NCBI GenBank assembly: GCA_020744425.1
Contig: JAGMUV010000041.1
Location: 350,859 to 414,858 of the forward strand
Direction: 5' to 3'
Origin: Dactylonectria macrodidyma
Lineage: Eukaryota; Ascomycota; Sordariomycetes; Hypocreales; Nectriaceae
DNA length: 64,000 nt
Shown here: positions 11,679 through 23,918 of the stretch, in pieces
How the letters are laid out: each line of letters opens with the position of its first letter
Position numbering within the stretch: the first letter of the stretch is position 1
The notes under the pieces: model-generated
The model's input: only the letters and a program-made list of their open reading frames with translations
The model's database searches: none
Told to the model about the DNA's origin: nothing
Position numbers and translations under genes: made by a program

Positions 11679-11989
11679 TCTCACTCATGTACACACACTC
11701 ATTCACTGCTGCGTAAAGTGTAAAGTGTAAAGCCGTGTCCGAGTCCATCTCCTCGGCTCCTGCGTTCACCTGAGCGCTGATAACTGCGCCTGTTGGCTTA
11801 TAAGTATGGTAGCCTGATCTCGAGTCCGCGACTTCCAGCACCCTCTCCAATGTCTTCTATCCCATTTTCTTTTTCGTCTTCTGCTCCGTTGGCCTGAAAA
11901 ACGCCACGCAACGGGCCACCAGTCAGCCGGCACTACGGAAACCGCGAAAGCATGCGTGATGTGCCCGCCGAGGTGAGGGCTACCTGGCC

Positions 11990-13115
11990 CGATCGAGTAC
12001 CCTGATCATTGTAGAGACGTGCCTCGTTTCCCTCGCTCTGCTGACCCTGCTCGCCCGGATGTACGCTCGGCTAGTTGTCGTCAAAGGCGTGCGGACCCGA
12101 TGATTGGATCATGGTGGTAGTGATGGTGAGTCAACCGCCCTCTTCTGGTCCTACAGCTAGCGGTTCGTGTACTCACGAGCCGACTGCGCCGGCGCGCCTG
12201 TGTCGGAGCTGACGAGACGACCTTCTCTCTGCAGGCCTTCACCGTTGGAGTGACGGTGTGTGCCGTTCTCCTGGATCAGTTGTATGGCTGGAACGTCCAC
12301 ATCTGGGACCTGAGTATCGCAGAGGCCGTCAAGGGCCGGCAGGTATCCCTGGGTTCCCAGAGGCTCTTTCTCTTCTCGTCGGGTCTGCCCAAGGTGTCGA
12401 TACTGGTTGCTCGCGAACGCACCCAATTCCGTGTGGCTGCTTCGGGCATATCTGGTTCGTCTTGTGTGTCATTTGGACGCAATGCGCGTACGTCACATCG
12501 GTTCTCGCTCGCAGACTTCTTGCTCCCCGTCTTGCTCCATGCCTTGCTTCTGCTCGTTCGCGGCTAACACGTGTCCAGTCCGATAAAGGCCTACTGGTTG
12601 GTTGGCCATCCTCAACACTACAGCCCAGAAGGGCCACCAGCACTACAGGAAGTTAATTCCCCCAGCCTGTCGAGCTCGTCCGTTCAGCCACTAACCTTCC
12701 TTTCAAGGGCCCAGGCAATTGCCACGTTATCACTGACGTCGTCGTCGTCGTCGTGCTGTCTCTGCCAACCGTGATGAAGCTGCACCTTCCCCGACACCAG
12801 CGCGTCATGCTCGCCTTGCTCTTCAGCGGTGGTCTCATCGTCGTTCTTGCCGGCTGCCGGAGAGCCTACTGGTCGTACTACGTGATCGACAAGACATACG
12901 ACGTCACCTGGGAAGAGTTCTACCTGTGGATCCGGACGACTGTCGAGGCGAACCTGGGTGTCATCTGCGGCAACGCGCCGGCGCTGCGCCCGCTCTACGG
13001 TGTTGTCGTGGCCAGGCGCAGTGGCAGGCGCATTGGTTCCCAGTCCAACAACCAAGTTACTTGGCTTGGTTGGTGGGGATGGGAGCCCACAGGCTCGCGG
13101 TACTCACGAAAATGA
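11990..13115 (+). pseudogene. PTH11/rhodopsin-type integral membrane protein, frameshifted
   Basis: The translation fits the fungal rhodopsin-domain (PTH11-like, 7-TM receptor-like) family. Segments in order: a TM stretch with LARMYARL (about 12,040-12,090); DDWIMVVVM (12,103-12,125); a GTGAGT..GCAG intron (12,126-12,234); LYGWNVHIWDL; a TM ending in TQC; an intron 12,488-12,578 that joins exactly to give CAPIKAYW; then ITD, LSLPTVMKLHLPRHQR and the family motif ending APALRPLYG (about 12,960-13,005). Two single-base frame breaks are visible: before DDW (about 12,101) and between VSILV and IWFVL (about 12,405-12,445). No start codon was identified. It is probably a relic, unless both breaks are sequencing errors. 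Confidence 0.75.
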
Positions 13116-13606
13116 CCAAGCACCGTTACCGTAGCGACTTTCAACCGCTGACCCGGCGGCGTGCGTCACGACGCGGTTACATTCTTCCTTCCTCGGTCAT
13201 CCTTTTCTGTGCTACGACTCAGATATTTCCAGCATCGCGTGCAGAGAACGCGAGATTTCCCGAAGACTGTCTCCCTCCAGAACGGAGCTATAAGTCACGA
13301 GATGCCCTTCCAGGTCCATTAATACATGGGCGGCTACAAGCCAGCGCTCTCAACAAGACAAGCCTAACCAAGACAGAACAAGCCAAGTCAAGTCAAGCCA
13401 AGTCAAGTCAAGCCAAGTCAAGTCAAGCCAAGTCAAGTTGACCATCTATCAAGCAAGACGGCTTTTTTAGCTGGCTTGATTTGTCTTTGATAACGGCTTG
13501 GTAAGCAGGGCCCATATTGTGGTCATAGCCACAGTGCCTTGGATAGTAAAAATCCTGCTGGCACGGCCAAAAGTTAGCCACGAGCACCACGCTCATCACC
13601 GTCAAG

Positions 13607-14910
13607 ATGTCCGATATTGACGATACCTCTTCGGTGACCGCCCTCTCGGAAGCAGTTACCGAGACGGCCAGCCAGCCTTCGGCCCTGAACACGAGATCCG
13701 CCGCGGCCGGAAGCACCGTGTTTGCTACTCTTCGCCCGGGGACGGTCCGTCACCGACCTGCTCCGAGATCTCGACACCGACGAGATCCGTACCGAAGTTA
13801 GCTTGATGTGCAAGATCAAGATCGGATGCCAAGATTTACGTGCCGACCGAGTGGCTACACAGGAAGAAGAGGGGGAGGATGTCGCCTATCGATCCGTATG
13901 ACCGGCGGCTCACTAAAGTCGTTGGAAATAGGGCGAAGGGAGACTGCTGGCTTTGCAACAGTGCGATAAAAAGAAGGTAATATTACTATACGCCCTCCTC
14001 AACTGCGGCATAAACGGAGTGCTTAGGCGCTTAAGGAAGGATCACGGTCTTCTTGTTGGTGAGGTAGACGGTGAGACTACAGAGACTGAGCCGCCTCGCC
14101 GGCGTCAACGCCAGCGAACTGTACTCGACTTGCAAAAGCAAGCCGTAGAACGGTTAGCTATTCGGAAGTCTAAGGCAGAACTGTTCAAGGAGCTACTACT
14201 CCGTTGGATTGTAGATGCCGATATACCTACCCTTCTCGGCCGTCGAACACACTGACTTTCGAACGCTTCTCGGCTCGTTGAACGAAGAACTCGTTGACGA
14301 GCTTTTGCCTCGCAGCGGCTTTACAATTCGATCGTGGTTAGAAGCAGAGTACCGGTCGCAAAAAGAGCTGTTGAGGAGTAAGCTTGCCGCCTCTCTATAC
14401 AAGAAGCATCTCACCTTCGATCTTTGGACTTCTCCTCAAAAATACGCGCTTCTCGGCGTAACTGTTCGCTTCACAGACGCGTTAAAAAGACCGCAGGCGT
14501 CGCTTTTGGCATTGAGGCGGCTCCGTGGCGCGCAATCTGGTGAAAATATCGGTCTAACGTTGAGTGAAGTACTATTGGAGTACAAGATCTCTGCAGACGA
14601 GTTAGGTTATTTCACGAGCGACAACGCCGACGCGAACGACAGCGCAGTCAACGAAATTATCACCACTCTTTCACCTGACGTTCAGCCGCAGGAGCCTAGA
14701 ATTCGCAGTACCAATCACATCTACAACCTCAGCGCCACCAGTTACCTCTAAGGGAAGCTCAAAGACGTGCTTAAGTGCCTCGAATCGCAACCAGCAGAAC
14801 AAGCAGCCCTTCAAAAGATCCTCGACTTCCGCGAAGAATGGCGGCCAACAGGCGCCTTCGCCAGGACTCACAATCTTCAAGGCTGGGTCCGAAGGTCATC
14901 GCAGCGCTGA
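13607..14910 (+). pseudogene. hAT transposase, N-terminal and central part (hAT 1)
   Basis: A degraded BED finger (CWLC, then a HxxxDHG-like end) lies at about 13,945-14,045. An RNase H-like core follows in the longest open stretch (14,215-14,751), with FDLWTSPQ (first catalytic Asp), SGENI and FTSDNADAND (second catalytic block). Past a stop near 14,750 the frame continues as GKLKDVL..EEWRPTG..HNLQGWVRRSSQR to about 14,910. At least two frame breaks occur (near 13,960 and 14,225). Its C-terminus lies beyond the Helitron DNA at 22,850-23,760. Confidence 0.8.
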
Positions 14911-15099
14911 TGAAAACCCCTCTCATTGGTCGGTTTGCTCGCCAGGTTTAGTATCTGCTCTCCAATTGGTCTTCTCTTAGTTTCCTGCCCCTTTTCTGTT
15001 CTTTCTCTTCTCTTTCCTCGCAACCCCATGACTTTGCCCGTGCCTCTTATTTTACCTCTGATACATTTAAGGTATGGATGGCAACGCCTCTCGACCTCG

Positions 15100-18000
15100 A
15101 AAACCGTCATCCCAGCCACCGCAGAGCCGGCTGAATAGACTTCTTGCTCAATTCCCCCAGTCTGGCCTGCGCTACCGTCATCTCGTGGGAGGAACCCGGT
15201 TGCCCACCAGAATCTCTTTCCCGCACCTTGGAGATGAGCAAGATGCCGTCCAGCGACCGGCACCGCGACAGCTGCACATAGAGGCCGCACGGATCGCATT
15301 GCGTGGGGGCCATGCATCCGTCGACATTTGTTGTCCTCGTCCCCGGCTGCTCCAGGGCTACGCGCTCGAGCGTTCTGCTCTGCACCTTGTAGTCTGTGCA
15401 CGCGAAAAGCCGCCGTACAAGGCAAACCTTTCTGGCCGACGTCGTTCTGCTGCCACGGCCGCATTCGCTGGGCATTGTATGCTGACGCTCATGGGTATCA
15501 AGAGGATCGTGCCCGGCGGCATTCCGACGAAGTGGAAGTTCATTGTCCCCCCCGGCTCTAATATTATCCCCGCCGGCGGCCCGAAGTGGACCATCGTATC
15601 GGCCGAGATCCGATGGCTCGAGTGCGCTTCGTTGAGGATGACGTCAAGCGCAGTGTTACTGGCCCCATTGATGAGCTTCAAGCCCGGGTGGGTATTGTGG
15701 TTCACGACGACGGGCATCCCTGGCACGAACATGAAGACGCCTGGTACTTGTACCGCGCTATCATCGCCCTGGTTCAGCATCATGGTGGCTTCTTACTCGG
15801 TCGACAGACCGTCCTTCCACTTATGCTCGGATATGAAGATGCGCATGATCGACCGATGCTGGATCTGGAACGACAAGGTCGCCTCCATGTTCAGTCAGGT
15901 TCCACCGATTCCGGTCCAGCGGCGTCACCACGGTGATGCCTGATTCCCACGGGATCCGCCTGCCCTTCCTGGTAGCATCTTGAGTTGAGGAGGTCCAAAC
16001 CCGTGCGGTCCTGCACGCCCGATCGGATCCGCTTTAGCAGTCTCTGCAATTCCGGATCTCCGGCTGCGCGTACTTCTTCGTCCAGCATGACGACCGTCGT
16101 GAACTTCTTCCACAACGCGTGCGCCATGCTGGTGCCGTTGCTCGGCCTTGAACGAGTTGTCTTCATCCCACGGGACGGCCACGCTCGGCAGGAGGATCGA
16201 CCTCTCTTGTACCTGACGGAACTGGTGGAAGTCTCCGCAGAAAAGGACGATGGGGATCCCGCCAAAGTTATCAACAGACGGTTCGAAATACCTTTTGATG
16301 CAAAGAGCTCAACGAGTGCTTCGATGACTCGTGACTTGCCGGTTCCACCTTCGCCACCAACATATTCGCAGAGCTGACGGACATCGCCTCTACCACTACA
16401 TTGTATCGAATCGAGCTGGAGGCATATGATGAGGAAGGCGATTGTCTGCCTCTTGTTCAACGTGAACCGCGCTGCCAGAGCCTTGCCTGCCTCAAGGAAG
16501 GACGGTGATACACCAAAGTCGACTTCCATGCCTGGACCTGCCTCGCCTGCCGTCTCTTCTTCCAAGTCCGCTACCGTCATTTGGATATCCTCCTCGCCGA
16601 AACCAGTGAGCACACTCTGCACCGCCGCGCTGTGGTAAGTTTTATGGGCCGCGGCCATATTTTGTATGCCCTGGATCATTCGCTCCCTCTTTCTAGAGGC
16701 ACAGATCTGCTGCGACTTGACGGCCTTGACCTGATCCTGCTGTGGTATAACGGTCCCGGAAAATGCCCAGCCTGGTCCGCTTATCCGGCCTTCTCCTCGT
16801 TCGGGCATTATGGTGGCCTGGAGCTCAGCAGTCGAGCTTAGTGCTGACTGCTGGAAACGACAGAGCTGCTCCATTGTTGCCATGAGCTCCGGCGAGCCGG
16901 CGGTGATCTGATTGGTGCCCACTGCACTTCTCACGACGTCAATCAGACGCGTTGCGTTACCGATGCTGTGAGACTGGTACGCCGATGCGGCCTCTTCACC
17001 AGCCTCGCCTTCTCCTTCCTCGCTGGCATGTGCGGCCGTGAAGTCACCGTCGCCGGCTGAGGCTGCCCATTACCTGGCGTCGCGTTTCGCGCCTTAGCCC
17101 GACCGCCGAAGCAGCTGGACATTATCGACGGGGCATGATACTCTCGAAGGAAGTGCCTCTCGAGCCCGCGCCCAAATGCTGTTGATGTCGTCCGTTGGTT
17201 CGCACATGAATGACTCCCACGGCACAAATAGCGCTAGATGCTGCACGGCTGCCCCTTCACCAGGAGAGTTAGTTCCTCCCCCCATACGTTTCTGCGGAAT
17301 AGTTGCTAGACGAACCTCCGATGGCACGACCCTTCATCGTCTTCGTCGAAATCCTCGCTCAGGTAGCCATCAAGGCAGACGCTGGCGTGTTTTCCCGGCC
17401 GTCTCAGCGCCTGCAACCAGCCTCTTCCAAGCACCCACGCGCTTTCGAATGGCACCTCTCCCCAAGAGGCAGCGGCATCATCCTCGTCGTTGCGCCTGAG
17501 CTTGACGAGCGACACATAATCATAGAGACACAGGCCTCGCAAGACCTCTCCCGGTGATGATATGCTTCAACATAGCTGATTCTCTCACCCGCTTCTTCCA
17601 CGACGATCGACTCGTCCACCGGACTATCCGCAACCGCTGTGCCATTCTCTTGCCGAATGTGTCGCCACCTTCGGAAGACGTGCCAGTAGAGCAGAGACAT
17701 TCAGAAACGTCCAAGCGTTGCTATTGGTGAACTCGGTCGGGTATCCCAGAAGGTAGGCAATGACGTCGACCTGCGACAAGATCGCTCTGTGAATATGCGA
17801 TTCGCCACCCTCATCAAGAATTTCCGCGCCCTGTTCCTGGTACCAGCATCACCGGCACCGTCATCTCCATGATCTTCTCCACCATCGGTCGTTCCACCGC
17901 CAGCTGAGGGGGCAGGCAGCAGTTCTGCTGCGGCAGCGACGCGCTTCCACACCGGGTCCTCTAATTTGGTCGCGTAATTCGTGATATAAAAGACGAGGGC

Positions 18001-21000
18001 CTATGGTCTTCCGCTGCGTGGTTGTGGAGAAGCCCCACGGCCATGGCGTTGTCCCACCGATTCACCATGCTGTGTCTCCTTCGAATCTGCAACGGGCCGT
18101 CTGCCGTGAGGGCAGTCTTTTCGACTAGTCTCCATGGCGCCTGGAATCGACAAAGGCCACGCTTCTTTCCTCCTTTGCCCTTGCTCAAAGAATGCTTGAC
18201 ACAAGTTGGACTATGAGTATGGATCTGTGTCGCACCAGCACAGAAATTCGCTTCCTCGTCAAATGCGGCCGAAAATTGCTCCGTGTTGTCAAGCAGGGAG
18301 GAAATGTCCAATGCCACCGACCGTTCCGCTTGGAGGGCGCAATACCCTTCCTGGTCCAGGTCCTACCTCATAAGTATGTCAGCCTGGCCCCGGCCTCGAC
18401 TGCTGCATCTTCAATGGCATGCCTAGGTCGTACTGTCGGAGAACACGCTATCTATGTATTGGATGATGCGTTCACGGTACTTTGCTTGGCCATCGCCGTC
18501 GATATCGGCAATCATCGAACTCAAGTGCGCGTTTCCATGCAACCAAAGCAGCCCGTGGACATGAAGCACCCTCTCGTTCGTTGGTCTCGACAGCACCAAG
18601 ATAGTCGATGACGCGCCCGAATACCGACTCCTCTCCCACTTCGACATAATGCTCAAAGAACAACGTCATCTCCCGGTGGAAGAAGATGGCCGAGCTCATG
18701 GGGTCCGAAATGGCCTGCCGCAGGCGTTTGTACGAGTCAAGGCTCTTCAGGAAAGCCTCGGCCGCATCAGGCTCGCTGGTGCGGTATGCTGCAAGTCGCA
18801 GCTTTAGCGGGTTCGTAATGTATGTCATTTGGGCTGAGCGCGAACCAGATCGCCGGCACGCCGTGACGAAGAACAAGCGACTGTATCTTCCGCCGCATAC
18901 TCAAGCGATTTTCTCTGGACATAGGCTGCCGGAAGACGTACAAGGAAAGGCTCCTGAAAAGCTCTTTCACGCCCTCGTCAGTCCCTTTTTCCCGAGTTCT
19001 CCAACTCGATCGATCCTTGCCGGTGCTAACCTGTCTGCTGAGAGCGACCGTACTATGCTCTCTATGTTCCGGAAATTTTTCCTCGTTACTCTCAACATGC
19101 TGACGCGACGGTTCCTCGACCGTACACTCAAGGAATGCAAAGATATGATGGGTTGCAAATCGGCCACCATGGCGCCGGAGCGTGATGTCGGCCCACGTTC
19201 GCAGACTCACTGTTACGGGACGAGACGAGGTCTTGCGCCGCCGTCTCTGTTCCGCGCGTTTCGGCACCTATTCCCGCGCTTAGGGCCGGCTTCTTCCACC
19301 AGCCGTGGCCCCCCGACACCAAGCGGAAATAGCGTGGGAAACGTCTTCGCGAAGAACGAGGCATCAAATGAGTCGGCGAATTCGTCGCCCCGAGAAACGT
19401 GAATATATGGCTCACATCCGTCGGCAAGCCCTGGCCGTCTCTCCGCCGATTCCACTCGTGTTCTCGGGCCCTCTTTGGCTCCCCTGGCCGCATCTCCGTT
19501 CACAGCATTGCAGGCAAAGAAGAACTTATCCACATCGGGTACATCTGACGGCCCGTTCAGAGCAAACACACCCGATAAAGTGACTTCGTTGATCGAATTT
19601 CTCAATTGATCAGACTCGGCCTCGCTCCGGTGGCCGCCTTCGTCTTCGCTCAGCCCCGGCCATTGGGTCTCGCCACTGGTTAAGACGAGCGAGGACCTCC
19701 TTGATCTCCAACGAACCCTCGTCTGCCATGCCACGCTCCGTTGGCGGAACAACTTTGCGCCGCTTCGCATTTTTCCCCATGCCGTTGGCTCATTCCGTTC
19801 CATGCGATCGTACACCAGCGGCGGCACCCCATGCGGCGGCGCGCCTCCAGCTCTTCATCTCCGTCACGTCAATCTCGATCTCGGCGTCATGCGGGTTGTT
19901 CTTTTTCAGCCAGACGAGAGCCTTCTCAACGACTCGTCGCCTCACCGACAATAAACCGGACAGGTCGCTTGGCACTGGCTTCTCCGCACCCTGCCACGAG
20001 ACATGGATCTCTTCCATAACTTGCACGAGCGGGTGGGGGAGCACTTTTGTGGCCAGCTCCTGCACATTGTTCGGGAACACCGTGATGTGGCCCTTGATGT
20101 GCTTCGGATACCGGGCACATTGCTTCTGGCTGCTCGCAATGCTGTACCTTGTGACGAACCCGTAACATGAGTTCAGCGCGATAAGCTTCTCCTCAACCGG
20201 CGTGAGACCCTTCAGCTCTTCGAGAAACACGTGCTCACACCCGATACGTCTGTGAAGCTGGGCCGCAGGCGACAGAACATGCTGCCTCAAGCAACGAGCG
20301 CACTCCGCACATGGTCGAGAAGGTCTCGCCCACGGGAAAGCAGTTCCGACATGTAAATAGCGAACGGTTGTCCTTTTCGACGCAGCTCGACATCCATTGG
20401 TCCCATGTCACATCTCTCAACTCTTTCTTCGTGCGCTTACGATAGCACTGCATGCAAGTCCGTATTGGTAAAGCGTCCACATCGTGGAACTCCTTGTAGA
20501 AGGCTCGCACGGTCGACACCTTTCTCTCATGCGGTATTGGCGTACACCATGTCTGCTCGTTGGACAGACTCTCCTTCACGGCGAACTCGTCCTCCAAGAA
20601 GCGCGATACGCTCGCCAGGTCTTCGGCCTGCAACTCCCGTCTTCTCTGCCTTCGGGCTCCAGCTCGGATTTTTTTCCTCGGAGGCTCGTCTCAGTGAGTC
20701 AGCGCAACATGTTGCGCCGAACCCCTATGTTAGAAGCACCGCTAGTGGCTGGTCTTGCTTTCGGCCGCCGACCCCGTCCCCGACGTCTCTGGGGCAAACC
20801 CCGTGCAATTGCTGCTGCTAGCACGCTTCGTCTAATGTCTTCAGAGACTGATTGCTTGGGCTGGATAATCGTCGCCATACCGCGCCGCCGACCATCCCCA
20901 CCCCGCCTCTCCTGGGGCAAAAAGTGTCGATGAAAGGGCGGAGGACCAGAGCCGGCGGCCTCCGGTGCACCACGTTCTCTGGGCGACAAGGGCCTTTGAA

Positions 21001-21195
21001 GCGGACTCGGTGGCTGATGCAGCGCAGAACCTCCACTGTGAGCCGTATCATGAGACTTCCGTGCTCTATTTGACCGCAAACCGCCTCGCAGGGGTCTTCT
21101 GGGCAACGACCTTGCAATTGCTTCCGCATGCTGCCTCCATTCGGTATCTTCAACCTCAGATTCCTTCGGCAGAATTGGTGTAAGTAGTTGCAAGT
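15100..21195 (-). pseudogene. Helitron Rep-helicase protein, multiply frameshifted
   Basis: Reading 5' to 3' on the minus strand: a basic N-terminus (about 21,190-20,300); a segment with GLTPVEEKLIALNSCYGF and YPKHIKGHITVFPNN (20,210-20,060); the Helitron-like N domain with PYIHVSRGDEFADSFDASFF (about 19,400-19,330) and LRRHGGRFATHH; the HUH nuclease motif HVHGLLW with histidines at 18,555-18,563; the two-tyrosine motif YITNYATK (17,964-17,988); then a PIF1-type helicase with Walker A GGEGGTGKS (about 16,333-16,360), FGGIPIVLFCGDFHQF, and the C-terminal GMPVVVNHN and VQLSRC motifs. Numerous frame breaks and an internal helicase deletion make it non-functional. Confidence 0.9.
15891..16934 (-). 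pseudogene. PIF1-like helicase portion of the Helitron
   Basis: This 347-codon open stretch includes a long linker, then the P-loop GGTGKS. The conserved GISNRLLI strand then runs directly into sequence whose other frame reads NFGGIPIVLFCGDFHQF. The roughly 100 residues that normally separate these, including the Walker B IDE motif, are absent. The end of the frame (LLKRIRSGVQDRTGLDLLNSR) is typical Helitron helicase. ATPase function is lost. Confidence 0.8.
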
Positions 21196-21249
21196 GTCAA
21201 TGGCAATCCTTCTCGGCGTATTGGGGATAACTCGGCTTGTTGTTCAGTA

Positions 21250-21890
21250 CGCTTAGAGGCGCGTGAGGCTTGCCGATTCCTACAGCCGATTCCTACAGTC
21301 GAGACAGTCAACCGTAAGTCTTCCACGTGATATGGAAGATTTTTTCTTCGAAATGAATTGATCTGCCGGCTTCGCCTGCTTGCAGTTCCTGCAAACCTTC
21401 ATGAAGGGATAGAATCAGCCATGAGTATGTTGGATTGGAGGGACGGTTTGGTGAGGAAGGAGCTTACATTGTTACGCTCTTGTCCGTTCCCAGCTGACGA
21501 CGAGCAGGCTTCCATGTGAGCAACCGCCTCATGTGGCTTCGCCGCTGGACTATCCATCCTGCTGCTGCACCACCCTCTCCTCCCCGTCCCTCCGTGATTT
21601 TGAAGAGGACGGTCGCATTGTTGTTGCTTTGCGCAACACAGCGCCTGTCCAGATCAGGGAGCTCGGGAGCCATTACGTCGCTCACCGTCTCAACACGGAA
21701 CAGTCCCATATCAAACCGATATCGTCTACCCGTCAGGTTGCTAACGGTATCTAGGTTCACATATTACCTCCTCAGCTAGCCTACCTCTCAAGATTCCCGG
21801 GCTACCCTGCCTCCGGGAAGCAGTGCAATTTCCTCCCTGATCATTCAGACCTGATCTAACTACTACCTCAAAAGACAACCTCTCTATCGA
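21250..21890. other. Helitron-flanking non-coding sequence
   Basis: No convincing gene. A small perfect stem TCTTCCA/TGGAAGA lies near 21,317-21,337, possibly a Helitron terminal hairpin, but no adjacent CTRR end could be fixed. Confidence 0.35.
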
Positions 21891-22833
21891 GATCTATCAT
21901 GGTATTGGACGTAAGTAGTCGCAAAGCCTCCCTGCCCGAGCGATATCTAGCAGTCTAGGTGGGTAAGAGGTGGATATATACGACCAGATGGAGGACGTGA
22001 TATACCCCAGGCAGTTCGGAACTGCCATACCTGCAAGCAAGACCTGCGCGAAGTCGAATTTCGAAGCGTCAAGGACTCTACGAAGATTACAGGACAGTGT
22101 AGTAGCTGTAGGGCACGCTGAAGGGAACGGGTAGCCGAATCCAGAGCCGCCGTTGCCGTCATGCGGAATATTGCCTTGATGCTATCGCCACGCAGAGCCA
22201 CGAAAAGGACCAATTCTCTAGCTAACCTGACGCCTCCAAGGCGGACTGCGCCAACGCCTGCGTCTGTTCACGGCTTACAACCTCCTGCCACGTCTGCTTT
22301 GTTCCGCCAACCTGGCGCCCGCACTCCGGGGACTGCCTAGACCTCTGCTGAGGCCACCTACCCCAAGCGTGGTAGAGGGACCTTCCCCTATCCCTCCTAC
22401 CCTTAGTCTGCCAACAGTAGTTCTGGGCACGCTGATTCCTCACACGCCAATTCTTCAAGGCAGTCTTCCAACAGCTCCTGTTGTGCTAGGCACGCCTATA
22501 CCACAGGAATCATTCCCTACCACACCTTCATTATTGCCACAGGGTCATCGCCGCGGCCAGCTATACACGTCGAGGCACCTTTAACCCGCGCCCACGGCCA
22601 CGGCCTCAAGAGCGACAGTTTGATCAGATAGTTAGTCCACCTTTTACAGGAGACCTTAACTTGCCTGTCCTTAGGGAGGAGGATCAGGCGCTTGTGCGGG
22701 AGTTCTATACTGCCCTGACTGACGACAAGATGCATAGTTGCATTCTGCATAGTTGCATTCGCTGCCAGGAGCGTTGGTTCGATATGAAGCGAAATAGCTC
22801 GAAAAGCTGCAGCCGCTGCATTAGTCGAGACCG
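21890..22833 (+). pseudogene. N-terminal fragment of a second Helitron-type protein
   Basis: On the plus strand, opposite to the main Helitron, a Cys4 zinc-binding stretch is visible (CHTCKQDL ... CSSCRAR, about 22,010-22,110). A Pro/Thr-rich linker follows, then LNLPVLREEDQALVREFYTA with CIRCQERWFDMK and CSRCISRD (about 22,650-22,833). Cys pairs after a short acidic helix are typical of Helitron N-termini. Several stops interrupt it and it ends abruptly where hAT-like sequence resumes. No Rep or helicase part follows. Confidence 0.6.
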
Positions 22834-22849
22834 AGTTTTCCCTGGGCCA

Positions 22850-23760
22850 GAGATCGAGGGCCCGGAGAGAGAGATCCGAGTTGGCGACGCGCCACTACGC
22901 TTTGCTGCCGCACAGGGTTCCTCGCCACCCTCTTCGCCGCCTGTTTCACCACCTGCTGCTCAATCTCAGCGACCCCAGCGCAACGTGGGCTTACTTCACA
23001 AAGACCGGGATTCCGTGATTGACCTTCTGGGGCAGTCAGTCGGATCGATCAACCCACCCGTAGCGTTAGAGGACTCCAGCGCCGCCGAAGAAGTACTCGA
23101 GCAAGAATATGGAGAAGAGGAGGGCTCACAACGACAGCGGCGCGAGAAATGGCCAAATCCGCCCTCAAAAACCGAGATAGCCGACGTGAATCTCGGGCCC
23201 ATATGTGGCTGTATCACATGCGCCATTTACAAGCTCGAGAAATACGTTACTTTACTAGAGGACTCACCTGCTTACTGGACGGCTATGATTCTACATCCGG
23301 CATTCAAGGATAAGTGGGATTCGCGAATACCTTCTGGTGGAACAAGCCAACCGCATAGTCGACAGCTTTAAACAATTCTTCGACCGGGATTACAATAAGC
23401 TGCCCACCCAACCGACCCCGATACAGAAGAAGACGAAGTCTTCGCATCTCGGAGCGCACAGCTACCTCGCCCAACGCCCCTCTCCGGCCAACCGAGACGA
23501 ATTTAAACAGTATCTTCAAGAACCTATGTACGAAGACGAGGCGGTTGAGGATCCTTTCGAGTGGTGGTGGCAGAGAGAAGGACTTTCCACGGCTTGCGAG
23601 ATGGCGTACGACCTCCTATCTATTCCTTCGACGGCGTGCGAGTGAGAGGAGCTTCAGTCTCGCCAAGCTCTTGGTTGGCACGCAGCGACACTCTCTCCAA
23701 GATTTGACGATGGAGATGCTCACTTGTGTGAAGTTTTGGCGGCGGAATCCGCTGATCTAA
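22850..23760 (+). pseudogene. hAT transposase C-terminal part (hAT 1)
   Basis: The strand DSPAYWTAMILHPAFK (about 23,260-23,310) corresponds to the late RNase H-like region of hAT transposases. After a one-base frame change, EQANRIVDSFKQFF and DPFEWWWQREG lead into the dimerisation domain (AYDLLSIPSTACE..ERSFSLAK, to about 23,758). A stop interrupts the domain at 23,643. Position and strand suit the missing end of the 13.6-14.9 kb transposase. Confidence 0.65.
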
Positions 23761-23918
23761 GGCCGGGTTCTTGTCCGTAGACGCCAGTCTGCAGTTGAGC
23801 TCACGATGGCTGACCTACTTACTAACACGGCTTGAATGGGCTTGACAAGATATCAAGTCAAGCCACAACAAGTCAAGTCAAGCCAGAGCTCTGGCTTGAC
23901 TTGACTTGTTAAGAGCGC

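Larger units (their letters stand above)
14912..21250 (-). mobile_element. Autonomous-type Helitron (RepHel), defective
   Basis: A minus-strand Rep/helicase relic occupies this block. The outer borders are approximate: the left edge abuts the hAT 1 reading frame at about 14,910 and the right edge lies beyond the N-terminal coding sequence at about 21,195. I could not confirm the TC 5' end, a CTRR 3' end or a 3' hairpin. Confidence 0.8.

Noticed and set aside
21317..21337. Helitron 3' hairpin
   Set aside because: A 7-bp stem is present but no CTRR end follows at the right distance on either strand, and the orientation does not fit the main Helitron.
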